From Clostridiales bacterium (GTDB lineage: Bacteria > Bacillota > Clostridia > Lachnospirales > Lachnospiraceae): a stretch of DNA of 33,971 nucleotides. Position numbers and translations under genes: made by a program. This document shows, one piece after another, positions 1-6,685 of the stretch. Where the stretch lies: the NCBI GenBank assembly GCA_029227635.1, contig JAQYAH010000041.1:1-33971 (forward strand), written 5' to 3'. Each line of letters opens with the position of its first letter. Position 1 is the stretch's first letter. The notes beneath the pieces are model-generated. The model ran no database searches. It was given only the letters and a program-made list of their open reading frames with translations, and was not told the DNA's origin.

Positions 1-1
1 C

Positions 2-87
2 AAATCATAAGAAGTGCCCGATAGGCACGTTCTGAGATTGTACGCGGTCGCCAAAGTCCTGATCTGCCCGAACCTTGGCTCGTCGCT
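2..87 (-). repeat. 86-nt dispersed extragenic element, copy 1
   Basis: Read on the minus strand this matches 22407-22492 at about 79 of 87 aligned columns, counted by hand. It begins with AGCGACGAGCCAAGG and ends with ATGATTT at the left edge of the window, so it may extend further. Two hairpins can be drawn: a basal GCCAAGG/CTTTGGC stem and a long second stem around GTGCCT-ATC-GGGCAC. In this copy the closing pair of the second stem is U-G where copy 2 has C-G. On the opposite strand the same position would be a C-A mismatch, which favours an RNA read on the minus strand. It starts a few bases beyond the U-tract of the terminator that follows the BMP lipoprotein gene. I do not recognise a named family. 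Confidence 0.85.
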
Positions 88-90
88 TTT

Positions 91-126
91 ACAAAAAATG
101 CGGAACTGCCTTAAGCAGTTCCGCAT
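91..126 (-). terminator. Intrinsic terminator of the BMP lipoprotein gene
   Basis: A perfect 12-bp stem (98-109 with 115-126, loop CTTAA) is followed on the minus strand by a run of six U and then GU. It lies 20 nt past the stop codon of the minus-strand lipoprotein gene and makes that gene monocistronic. Confidence 0.9.
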
Positions 127-145
127 AAATTGTTAATTAGAAATG

Positions 146-1318
146 CTAGTCTGCTGTAATGCCATCGATAATGAAATCAAATGAAGGAGCAGCGGCAAGT
201 TCTGACTCATGGAAATATCCATCATATACATAGTCACTGTCTTCAAGCTGTTTTCCGTCTACTGTGAATGTAGTGATATCGAATACATGGAGAGAACCAT
301 CTTTGAGTGCTGCGATAGTCTCGTCAACCTTCTCCTGAGTTCCGGGTGCGCAGGAATCGCCGAGTTCTGTGATTCCTACAGCGTCTACTTCATATCCGCC
401 TGCCCAGTCAGTAGGAAGCTTGTCGCCGCTCATTGCAGCTTCGATAGCCTTCTTGTAGTATACGTGCCAATAGTTTGTGGGTGATGTAAGAGCACTGTTG
501 GGAGCAACTGAAAGCATTGAAATGTTGTAACCTACACAAGGAACGCCCATTGCTTCACACTCTGAAGGAGCACCGGTTGTATCAGCGTGCTGGCTGATAA
601 GTACGCAGCCATCAGATACGAGAGCTCTTGCTGTCTCAGCCTCAAGGGAAGAATCTGCCCAGGAGTTTGTGTACTGAACTTCCATTGTAGCCTCAGGAAC
701 GATGCTTCTAGCGCCAAGGTAGAATGCTGTGAAACCGGAAATAACCTCTGCGAACGGGAATGCGCCGATGTAACCAATCTTGCACTTGTCAGCTGTGAGC
801 TCGCCGTTGTTGATCATATCCTGAAGTTTAAGACCTGCAACTACGCCTGATACGTAACGTGCCTGATAGATACCGTCGAAATAGTTGTGCATGTTCTCAA
901 GTCCGCTGGAAGCAGCCTGATAACCTGTTGCGTGACAGAAGGTGATCTCGGGATACTCTGAAGCTGCCTGGATCAGGAAGTCTTCATGTCCGAAAGATGT
1001 TCCGAAGATAATGGTGCAGCCCTGTTCAGCAAGGTCAACTGCTGCATCGTATGCTGACTCATCCTCGGGGATGTTTGTCTTCTCAATGAGGGCATCCTCT
1101 GAGAGACCAAGTTCTTTGATAGCGTCGTGAATACCGTTCATGTGAGAAGCGGTGTAGCCTTCGTTCTCATCGCCGATGTAGATGATACCGATCTTGATGT
1201 TGGCGTCTTCGCTGCCGCCGTCAGCGCTTCCGGAATCCTTGGATCCACCGCCGCAGCCTGCAAGAAGTACAGCAACCATTGAAATACAAAGAATTAATGC
1301 AAGTAACTTCTTTTTCAT
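146..1318 (-). CDS. BMP-family ABC transporter substrate-binding lipoprotein
   Basis: 390-residue extracytoplasmic binding lipoprotein of the basic membrane protein (PnrA/BmpA-like) family, which usually captures purine nucleosides or related compounds for an ABC importer. The N-terminus is a lipoprotein signal: positive MKKK, a hydrophobic stretch, then lipobox LLAGC with Cys22, followed by a Gly/Ser/Asp-rich linker. The mature part begins with IKIGIIYIGDENEGYT, typical of periplasmic-binding-fold proteins. The open frame extends upstream to 1495, but the start at 1318 is chosen because a strong AGGAGG lies just upstream and the signal peptide begins there. It has its own promoter and terminator. 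No permease or ATPase gene adjoins it here, so its partners must lie elsewhere or beyond the left edge. The family call is firm; the ligand is unknown. Confidence 0.92.
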   Translation of the reverse strand: MKKKLLALILCISMVAVLLAGCGGGSKDSGSADGGSEDANIKIGIIYIGDENEGYTASHMNGIHDAIKELGLSEDALIEKTNIPEDESAYDAAVDLAEQGCTIIFGTSFGHEDFLIQAASEYPEITFCHATGYQAASSGLENMHNYFDGIYQARYVSGVVAGLKLQDMINNGELTADKCKIGYIGAFPFAEVISGFTAFYLGARSIVPEATMEVQYTNSWADSSLEAETARALVSDGCVLISQHADTTGAPSECEAMGVPCVGYNISMLSVAPNSALTSPTNYWHVYYKKAIEAAMSGDKLPTDWAGGYEVDAVGITELGDSCAPGTQEKVDETIAALKDGSLHVFDITTFTVDGKQLEDSDYVYDGYFHESELAAAPSFDFIIDGITAD

Positions 1319-1357
1319 ATGCAAATCCTCCTTTTGCAAAAATAATTTGTTTATAAT

Positions 1358-1387
1358 ATTATAAATATTGTTGTAATTTTCTGTCAA
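1358..1387 (-). promoter_or_regulatory. Promoter of the BMP lipoprotein gene
   Basis: On the minus strand TTGACA (1387-1382) and TATAAT (1363-1358) are separated by 18 nt. Both are perfect consensus hexamers, 40 nt upstream of the start codon, so strong expression is expected. Confidence 0.8.
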
Positions 1388-1436
1388 TACCATATGCACA
1401 AAAAAAATAAGAGAATATAAAAAATATTTTTCGTTA

Positions 1437-1465
1437 TTGTATAAAAACGACCGTCGCAATATAAT
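1437..1465 (+). promoter_or_regulatory. Promoter of the micropeptide-antiporter operon
   Basis: TTGTAT (1437-1442), a 17-nt spacer, then a perfect TATAAT (1460-1465). The spacer contains the small dyad CGACCGTCG, which could bind a regulator. The expected leader before the first start codon is about 44 nt. Confidence 0.65.
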
Positions 1466-1515
1466 CAATTGTAGTGCGTTTTTATAAAAAAGCATTGTTA
1501 ATGGAGGTAATCATT

Positions 1516-1647
1516 ATGCAGATTGAAGTAATTGTGGCTCTCGGAGCTTTCGCTGTGCTGGCGGCAGTTGGTATATTTGCCGGAATTGTAGCTGCATTTG
1601 TGACAGCTTCGTCAGTTAAGAATGCTGCAGACGACGAGGAGTTCTAA
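1516..1647 (+). CDS. 43-residue single-span membrane micropeptide
   Basis: An ATG with a good GGAGG site at 1503-1507 opens a 43-codon frame that ends in TAA at 1645-1647. The product has a short N-terminus (MQIE), one hydrophobic Ala/Val/Gly/Phe-rich segment (about residues 5-33) and an acidic tail ending DDEEF. The stop codon is 2 nt before the TTG start of the antiporter. The ribosome site of the antiporter (GAGGAG, about 1634-1639) lies inside this gene, so the two are probably translationally coupled. I know no named family for it. Small size, a good ribosome site, a promoter in front and the coupling support a real gene; a partner or regulator of the antiporter is an inference. Confidence 0.72.
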   Translation: MQIEVIVALGAFAVLAAVGIFAGIVAAFVTASSVKNAADDEEF

Positions 1648-1649
1648 AA

Positions 1650-2828
1650 TTGCTTCTCAGTATAGCACTGATACTCGTGGCGGGACTTGCCGCAGGGCGA
1701 ATCTGCAGGAGGTTTAACATCCCGGGACTTGTGGGAATGATCCTTGTGGGTATCCTTCTCGGTCCTTTTGTCCTTGGGGTCATTGATTCCTCCATCCTTA
1801 TTATTTCTCAGGAGATAAGGAGGATCGCCCTCATTATTATTCTTATAAGAGCGGGACTTAAGCTCTCATTTGAAGATCTGGCAAAAGCCGGTCGGCCTGC
1901 AGTCCTTTTATGTTTCCTCCCGGCACTTTTTGAGATCGGTGGGATAATGCTCATTGCTCCCAGGATTTTTGATATCAGCCTTCTTGATGGGGCGATCATT
2001 GGATCCGTGGTTGCGGCGGTTTCCCCGGCGGTAGTGGTGCCAAGAATGATTCGATTGATAGATGAGGGCTTTGGCACCGATAAAGCTATCCCCCAGATGA
2101 TCCTGGCGGGAGCTTCCGTGGATGATGTTTTTGTCATTGTGATCTTTACGGCGCTCACCGGTCTTTCGGCAGGGGGCTATTTTGATGTTATGAGCTTTGT
2201 GAATATTCCCGTATCCTTAGTCCTGGGTGTTTTTGGGGGATTCGCTTTTGGTATGTTGATTCTGATAGTATTCAAAAGTATCGAGGTGAACCTCACGGTA
2301 AAAGCTTTGCTTTTGCTCTCCGGCGCCTTTTTGCTGAATGCAGTGGAGGAGGGGATCGCCTGGCTGCCTTTTGCGTCCCTTATAGCCATAATGGCGCTGG
2401 GAATGATGATTAGAAAGAAGGAGCCTGATCTTGCGGTAGCTCTTTCGGGTTACTTCGATAAGCTCTGGATCCCGGCGGAGGTATTCCTCTTTGTACTCCT
2501 TGGAGCTTCAGTGGTCATTGACAGTCTGAAACAGGCAGGGCCTATGGCGGTGATTCTGATCCTTGGGGCTATGGCGTTTCGAATGCTGGGAGTATTCTTA
2601 TGTGTTCTGGGAACAAAATTTGACAAGAAGGAGAGAGGCTTTTGTATGCTGGCCTACACGGCCAAGGCTACAGTACAGGCGGCCATCGGGGGGATTCCGT
2701 TGGCCATGGGACTTTCCTGCGGAAAGCTGGTGCTCACGATATCGGTGGTGTCTATTCTGATAACGGCACCCTTCGGGGCTTTTGCCATCGATAGGACATA
2801 CAAAAGACTTCTAAAAAAAGCAACTTAA
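1650..2828 (+). CDS. CPA2-type cation:proton antiporter (Na_H_Exchanger domain)
   Basis: 392-residue integral membrane protein of the Na+/H+ exchanger (Kef/NhaA/NhaP-like, PF00999) fold, made almost wholly of hydrophobic helices. Near the N-terminus is the family-typical FNIPGLVGMILVGILLGP. The motif ASVDDV places paired aspartates at D158-D159; in this superfamily a DD pair usually marks electrogenic CPA2 exchangers, while ND marks CPA1. There is no RCK/TrkA-N regulatory domain at the C-terminus. Translation starts at TTG, 8 nt after GAGGAG, and the start is coupled to the 43-residue gene. A bidirectional terminator follows. The ion (Na+ or K+) cannot be read from the sequence. Confidence 0.88.
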   Translation: MLLSIALILVAGLAAGRICRRFNIPGLVGMILVGILLGPFVLGVIDSSILIISQEIRRIALIIILIRAGLKLSFEDLAKAGRPAVLLCFLPALFEIGGIMLIAPRIFDISLLDGAIIGSVVAAVSPAVVVPRMIRLIDEGFGTDKAIPQMILAGASVDDVFVIVIFTALTGLSAGGYFDVMSFVNIPVSLVLGVFGGFAFGMLILIVFKSIEVNLTVKALLLLSGAFLLNAVEEGIAWLPFASLIAIMALGMMIRKKEPDLAVALSGYFDKLWIPAEVFLFVLLGASVVIDSLKQAGPMAVILILGAMAFRMLGVFLCVLGTKFDKKERGFCMLAYTAKATVQAAIGGIPLAMGLSCGKLVLTISVVSILITAPFGAFAIDRTYKRLLKKAT

Positions 2829-2846
2829 TAGTGACAAAAAACACGA

Positions 2847-2889
2847 AGGCGTGTCATGAACCGGAATCGATCCGGTCAGTGACGCGCCT
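2847..2889. terminator. Bidirectional terminator between antiporter and deoR-type gene
   Basis: A long hairpin with AGGCGTGTCA (2847-2856) pairing TGACGCGCCT (2880-2889), with one U-G pair, and an inner CCGG/CCGG stem. U-rich tracts follow on both strands (TGTTTTGTTTG on plus; GTGTTTTTTG on minus). It can serve both convergent genes. Confidence 0.8.
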
Positions 2890-2905
2890 GTTTTGTTTGT
2901 AAAGG

Positions 2906-3682
2906 TCAGTCCTTGTGAGGAAAAACTACATTAATGTTATATGCCTCAAAAAAATCCTTCCATTCTGTTCCCGGATCCATGTCAGTTATGACTGTGTTTA
3001 TATCCATCGGGTCGCAGATGCCGTTCATGAAACTTTTGCCGAACTTGTAATGGTCCAGAAGCAGGAAGTGTTCCAGTGAGTTTTCCTGCATCATCCGGCG
3101 AATGTAGGCCTCCTGCTCGTTGTCATCGGTGATTCCGGTGACCAGGTGGATCCCGGTGGAACTGATAAAGGACTTCTTCGCTTTGAGGCTTCTGAGCATG
3201 TTGATTGCCCGAACACCAACAAAGGACTGGGACTTACTTCTGAATTCTCCGCCAATAAGAATCAGGTTCACGGACTTGCTGGTGGAAAACTCCTGAGCGA
3301 TGGGAAGGGAATTAGTGATAATGGTAAGACCGATGTTTTGTTTATGAATATATTTTGCAAAATACAGGGCAGTGGTTGAGTGATCCAGAAAAATGGTATC
3401 GTTTGGACGAACGAAATTATATGCCTGGTGGGCGATGGTTTCCTTGCGGCCGGGGGACAGGGTCTGCCTCAGATATTGAGGAGCCTCGTGCTCAAAAGCA
3501 TCGATTATGTAGGCTCCGCCGTGGGTCCGCACGATATTTGCATTATTCTTCTCCAGTTCTTTGAGATCCCGTCGGATCGTCTCAAGGCTCACACTCAGCT
3601 CCTCGGACAACTGTTTGACTGAAACGGCACCTTCATTGGCGAGTCTATCCTTGATGATCTGAAGTCTTTCAATGGCCAGCAT
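2906..3682 (-). CDS. DeoR-family transcriptional regulator
   Basis: 258-residue DeoR/GlpR-type regulator. Residues 1-60 hold the winged helix: ERLQIIKDRLANEGAVSVKQ followed by SVSLETIRRDLKELE, the family signature. The rest is the DeoR C-terminal sugar-phosphate sensor domain (NDTIFLDHSTTALYFAK, ITNSLPIAQEF, LIGGEFRSKS). An upstream in-frame extension to 3793 is rejected because GGAGG lies just before the ATG at 3682 and the domain begins there. It is divergent from the kinase-transporter-aldolase operon with a 287-bp shared control region, so it is probably the repressor of that operon. Family members usually sense a phosphorylated intermediate, here plausibly the kinase product (inference). 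Confidence 0.93.
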   Translation of the reverse strand: MLAIERLQIIKDRLANEGAVSVKQLSEELSVSLETIRRDLKELEKNNANIVRTHGGAYIIDAFEHEAPQYLRQTLSPGRKETIAHQAYNFVRPNDTIFLDHSTTALYFAKYIHKQNIGLTIITNSLPIAQEFSTSKSVNLILIGGEFRSKSQSFVGVRAINMLRSLKAKKSFISSTGIHLVTGITDDNEQEAYIRRMMQENSLEHFLLLDHYKFGKSFMNGICDPMDINTVITDMDPGTEWKDFFEAYNINVVFPHKD

Positions 3683-3768
3683 AGCAACCTCCAAAAAAGC
3701 AAAAAAACAATAATCCTCAGACCACTTTATTATCGAATGTGGCCGAAAGTCAAGCTGAAACTTAAAAA

Positions 3769-3785
3769 CCACAAAAAACCACAAA
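3769..3785. promoter_or_regulatory. Putative distal operator half-sites (CCACAAA x2)
   Basis: CCACAAA occurs at 3769-3775 and again at 3779-3785, exactly 10 bp apart, one helical turn. The reverse complement TTTGTGG is present in the operon promoter at 3892-3898. Repeats spaced by one turn and inverted between two clusters suggest a DeoR-type operator pair, possibly with looping. Confidence 0.45.
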
Positions 3786-3885
3786 AAATACACACTGGAT
3801 TGTTATTTTATTGACAAATACTGGCATTTTGCATGAAAAAGTCAGAATTATATTTAATAATGTACACAAAATCAAACAATTTATA

Positions 3886-3914
3886 TTGACATTTGTGGGA
3901 TTGTTTGGGATAAT
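3886..3914 (+). promoter_or_regulatory. Operon promoter with operator-like spacer
   Basis: TTGACA (3886-3891), a 17-nt spacer and GATAAT (3909-3914). The spacer holds TTTGTGGGA followed 9-10 bp later by TTGTTTGGGA, related to the distal CCACAAA pair. A further dyad CCCCT/AGGGG (3916-3920 and 3928-3932) covers the expected transcription start near 3921. A repressor bound here would block polymerase directly. Confidence 0.7.
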
Positions 3915-3969
3915 TCCCCTATCACTAAGGGGCGAAAGTTATTTTTGCGGCTAAGGAGATGTTTTTTCA

Positions 3970-5376
3970 ATGGATAAGATGTATCTGGGAATAGACATTG
4001 GAACCAGCAGTGTAAAGGCGCTGGCAGTGTCAAGGGAACGCAGAGTATCAGCCAGCGGCAAGTACCCGGCAGGTACAAGCGCCACGGAACACGATCCGAA
4101 GATGCTGCTTGCAGCGGTGAAGGAAGCGATACAGGGTGTTTTAAGCCAGGGAGTCTCCCCGGAAGATATCGGGGGGATCGGTATGGACGGACACGGTCCC
4201 AGTATTGTTTTCATAGATGAAGAAGGCAGAGCGATAACACCAATAGTTACCTGGCAGGATAGAAGAGCCGAGGAGGAGATGAACACTCTCAGAAGTGCCA
4301 TTCCGGGTTTTATGAAGGATGCCACTTCCTATGAGGCCAAGCTTCTCTGGTTTTATCGGAGATATCCGGAACTCTTTACATCCGGGCACACTGCGATGTA
4401 CCCCAAAGATTATGTTTTCTTCTGCCTCACCGGGCGGAGGATAATGGATCATTCCACTGCCTCGACAATTGCTTTCTATGATTATCAGAAGTCAAGCTGG
4501 GAGGCCTGCGAGGCCTTCTTCCCGAAAGATGTAATGCCGGAAGTCATTCCGGCCTACTCCGAAGGCGGAAGATGTGTTACCCCTTATGCTCTGGAGTGTG
4601 GACTTAAGGAATCTACTCCCGTATATCCCGGCGGAATCGATGCTTTCTGCGAGATTGTTGGAGCCGGAGGTTTTTCCGAGAGCATTATTGTAGACGGATC
4701 GGGAACATCCTCTTGTCTCAGCCGAAGAGTACCGGTAGTTCCCGGAGTCAAGCGGCACGTGCTTCCGGATTCGGCACTGATCCAGTGCAGTACTAACTGC
4801 AGCGGTCAAAGCTACAAATGGCTGGGCCGGCTTTTTGACAAGGAGGATCTTGACAGCCTTCAGGATAAGATCGACACCTCAGAACCTTCAGGGATCATAT
4901 ACCTTCCCTATCTGATCGGTGAGAGAGCCCCCATTTTTGACGGGAGAGCGACAGGATTATTTTTCGGACTCACACTGGATACAAAGAAGGAGGATCTCCT
5001 CAAAGCCCTGTTTGAGGGAGTTGCTTTTTCTCTACTTCACAATATAGAAACCATGGGTGAGGGTGTTCAAAGGATCAGAGCAGTAGGAGGAGCCAATTCC
5101 AGTGAGAAGTGGCTGCAGATCAAGGCCAACGTGAGTGGAATCACCATTGAGCAGATGGCAGAGAAGGACGCTGCGGCATTAGGTTCAGCTCTTCTTGCAG
5201 CCCTTGGAAGCGGTGATTACGACGAGAAGTCCTTGGGAGAACTGGTTAGCATCAATAAGGTGATCGAGCCGGAGCCCGGAGCTCATGAGAAGTACCTGAA
5301 GTTTTTTGAGATTTACAAGGAACTGTACCCGGCGCTTAAGGAGCAGATGCATGTTCTTAGCCGGTTAAAGGAGTGA
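3970..5376 (+). CDS. FGGY-family carbohydrate kinase
   Basis: 468-residue ATP-dependent kinase of the FGGY family (xylulose, ribulose, glycerol, AI-2 kinases). The N-terminal ATPase-fold domain starts with YLGIDIGTSSVKA (phosphate loop, residues 9-14). Substrate-contact regions are GMDGHGPS (71-78) and WQDRRA (95-100). GGIDAF places the probable catalytic base at Asp224, and DGSGTSS (242-248) starts the second domain. VGGANSSEKWLQIKANV is the C-terminal adenosine-binding region. Length is normal. The start has AAGGAG 11 nt upstream. It is the first gene of the operon and is followed by a 99-nt gap containing a hairpin. The substrate is unknown; the specificity loop does not match the GQMHG of xylulokinases. 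Confidence 0.92.
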   Translation: MDKMYLGIDIGTSSVKALAVSRERRVSASGKYPAGTSATEHDPKMLLAAVKEAIQGVLSQGVSPEDIGGIGMDGHGPSIVFIDEEGRAITPIVTWQDRRAEEEMNTLRSAIPGFMKDATSYEAKLLWFYRRYPELFTSGHTAMYPKDYVFFCLTGRRIMDHSTASTIAFYDYQKSSWEACEAFFPKDVMPEVIPAYSEGGRCVTPYALECGLKESTPVYPGGIDAFCEIVGAGGFSESIIVDGSGTSSCLSRRVPVVPGVKRHVLPDSALIQCSTNCSGQSYKWLGRLFDKEDLDSLQDKIDTSEPSGIIYLPYLIGERAPIFDGRATGLFFGLTLDTKKEDLLKALFEGVAFSLLHNIETMGEGVQRIRAVGGANSSEKWLQIKANVSGITIEQMAEKDAAALGSALLAALGSGDYDEKSLGELVSINKVIEPEPGAHEKYLKFFEIYKELYPALKEQMHVLSRLKE

Positions 5377-5394
5377 CAGCAATAGATTTCTTTT

Positions 5395-5427
5395 CCCGAA
5401 ACCGGGGAGGGACTGAAAGGTTTCGGG
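5395..5427 (+). other. Intercistronic mRNA hairpin between kinase and binding protein
   Basis: CCCGAAACC (5395-5403) pairs perfectly with GGTTTCGGG (5419-5427), with a 15-nt loop. No U-tract follows, so it is not an intrinsic terminator. It is more likely a processing or 3'-stability element ahead of the binding-protein gene (inference). Confidence 0.55.
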
Positions 5428-5475
5428 TCAAGTATATAGAACCGCTCATATTGAGTATTCAAAGGAGGACAGATT

Positions 5476-6543
5476 ATGAAAAAATTCCTGGCGATTTTGA
5501 TGGCATCTTTAATGGTACTTTCACTCGCAGCTTGCGGCAGCAAGGAAGAAGCTGCCGGCGGCGGTGATTCTTCTTCCGATGCAAAGATCGGCGAAGGCCG
5601 TACCCTCGTTGTTGGTGTATGGGGCGCTGAGCAGGAAGAACTCGTAAGAGAGTATGTTGTTAAGCCTTTTGAGGAGGAGACCGGCGCTACTGTAGAGCTT
5701 ATCCTCGGCGGATCAGGCGATCGTTACAGCAAACTCTATGCAGAAGTTGATAACCCTTCAATGGATGTTATGTACCTCAACATGGCACAGACAGAGCAGG
5801 CTACCGCAGACGGAATGATCCTTCCGGTAGATCCTGAAGTTGTTACAAACTACAATGACCTTTATGACATCGCTAAGTGCGGTGACGGCTATGGCGTAGC
5901 ACTCAACCCTATCGGTCTTATGTACAGCACAGATTCCGGTATCGCTGCTCCCACAAGCTGGCTCGACATGATCGGCGATGACTATAAGGGTAAGGTAAGC
6001 CCTTACACAATGCCTTCATCACAGCAGGATTCAGCTCTCGTTATGCTTGCTTCAGCAATGGGCAAGGAAGGTGATGTAGAGGCTGCTATCCAGGCTGTTG
6101 CAGATGCAGGCCCTTACAACCTTATCACAGATGGTATCCCTGAGAAGAACCAGGCATTCCTCGATGGCGACATCGCACTCACACCTCAGATTGCAGGTTA
6201 TGCATATGCAGCTCAGGACGAAGGTCTTGCAGTAGATTTCGCATATCCTAAAGAAGGTGCAGCTCTTTCCATGAACTGTGCGGTTATCCCTAAGAATTCC
6301 AAGAATGCAGATCTTGCTAAGATCTTCATCAACTACCACCTCGCTCAGGCTTGTCAGGAAGCTTATGCTAAGACAATGTACTATGGACCTTCAAACTCCA
6401 AGATCGTTCTCGACGATGATCTTGCATCAAAGGTTGTATACGGTGAAGAAGATGTTGCTAAGCTCGTAGCTCTCGACAACGCATGGATCAGCGAGAACGA
6501 GGCTGCATGGGTAGAGCTTTGGAACAAGCTTGTTATGGAATAA
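5476..6543 (+). CDS. ABC transporter substrate-binding lipoprotein (spermidine/iron/phosphonate-type)
   Basis: 355-residue extracellular solute-binding protein. The signal is MKKFLAILMASLMVLSLAAC with lipobox Cys20 and a Gly/Ser/Asp linker. The mature domain begins TLVVGVWGAEQEELVREYVV and contains FEEETGATVELILGGSGDRY and MDVMYLNMAQTEQA. This fits the PotD/AfuA/PhnS-like SBP_bac_8 group, which binds small charged ligands such as polyamines, ferric iron or aminoethylphosphonate, rather than the CUT1 sugar-binding group. RBS AGGAGG precedes the ATG. Codon choice (many CTC, CTT and GAC) looks like that of a highly expressed gene. The hairpin before it and the terminator after it would let it accumulate above its membrane partners, as is usual for binding proteins. 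Confidence 0.9.
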   Translation: MKKFLAILMASLMVLSLAACGSKEEAAGGGDSSSDAKIGEGRTLVVGVWGAEQEELVREYVVKPFEEETGATVELILGGSGDRYSKLYAEVDNPSMDVMYLNMAQTEQATADGMILPVDPEVVTNYNDLYDIAKCGDGYGVALNPIGLMYSTDSGIAAPTSWLDMIGDDYKGKVSPYTMPSSQQDSALVMLASAMGKEGDVEAAIQAVADAGPYNLITDGIPEKNQAFLDGDIALTPQIAGYAYAAQDEGLAVDFAYPKEGAALSMNCAVIPKNSKNADLAKIFINYHLAQACQEAYAKTMYYGPSNSKIVLDDDLASKVVYGEEDVAKLVALDNAWISENEAAWVELWNKLVME

Positions 6544-6597
6544 TCTGAGTGACTGATAATTCTGCAGTTTAGTCCCTCAAGACGGCAGTATTAAAAG

Positions 6598-6626
6598 GCG
6601 GGGGGTCTTTTAGGCCCCCCGCTTTT
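6598..6626 (+). terminator. Intra-operon (leaky) terminator after the binding-protein gene
   Basis: GCGGGGGG (6598-6605) pairs with CCCCCCGC (6615-6622), loop TCTTTTAGG, followed by TTTTAT. It lies between the binding protein and its permease. No clear new promoter is visible before 6686, so it probably attenuates rather than ends transcription. Confidence 0.8.
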
Positions 6627-6685
6627 ATAAAAAAGGGAGTTTCCCGACAAATTTGGAATAGTTCTTTCAGAAAGGTAATAGATCG

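Noticed and set aside
1319-1495. N-terminal extension of the BMP lipoprotein
   Set aside because: It covers the promoter and ribosome site, and would bury the lipoprotein signal peptide 59 residues inside.
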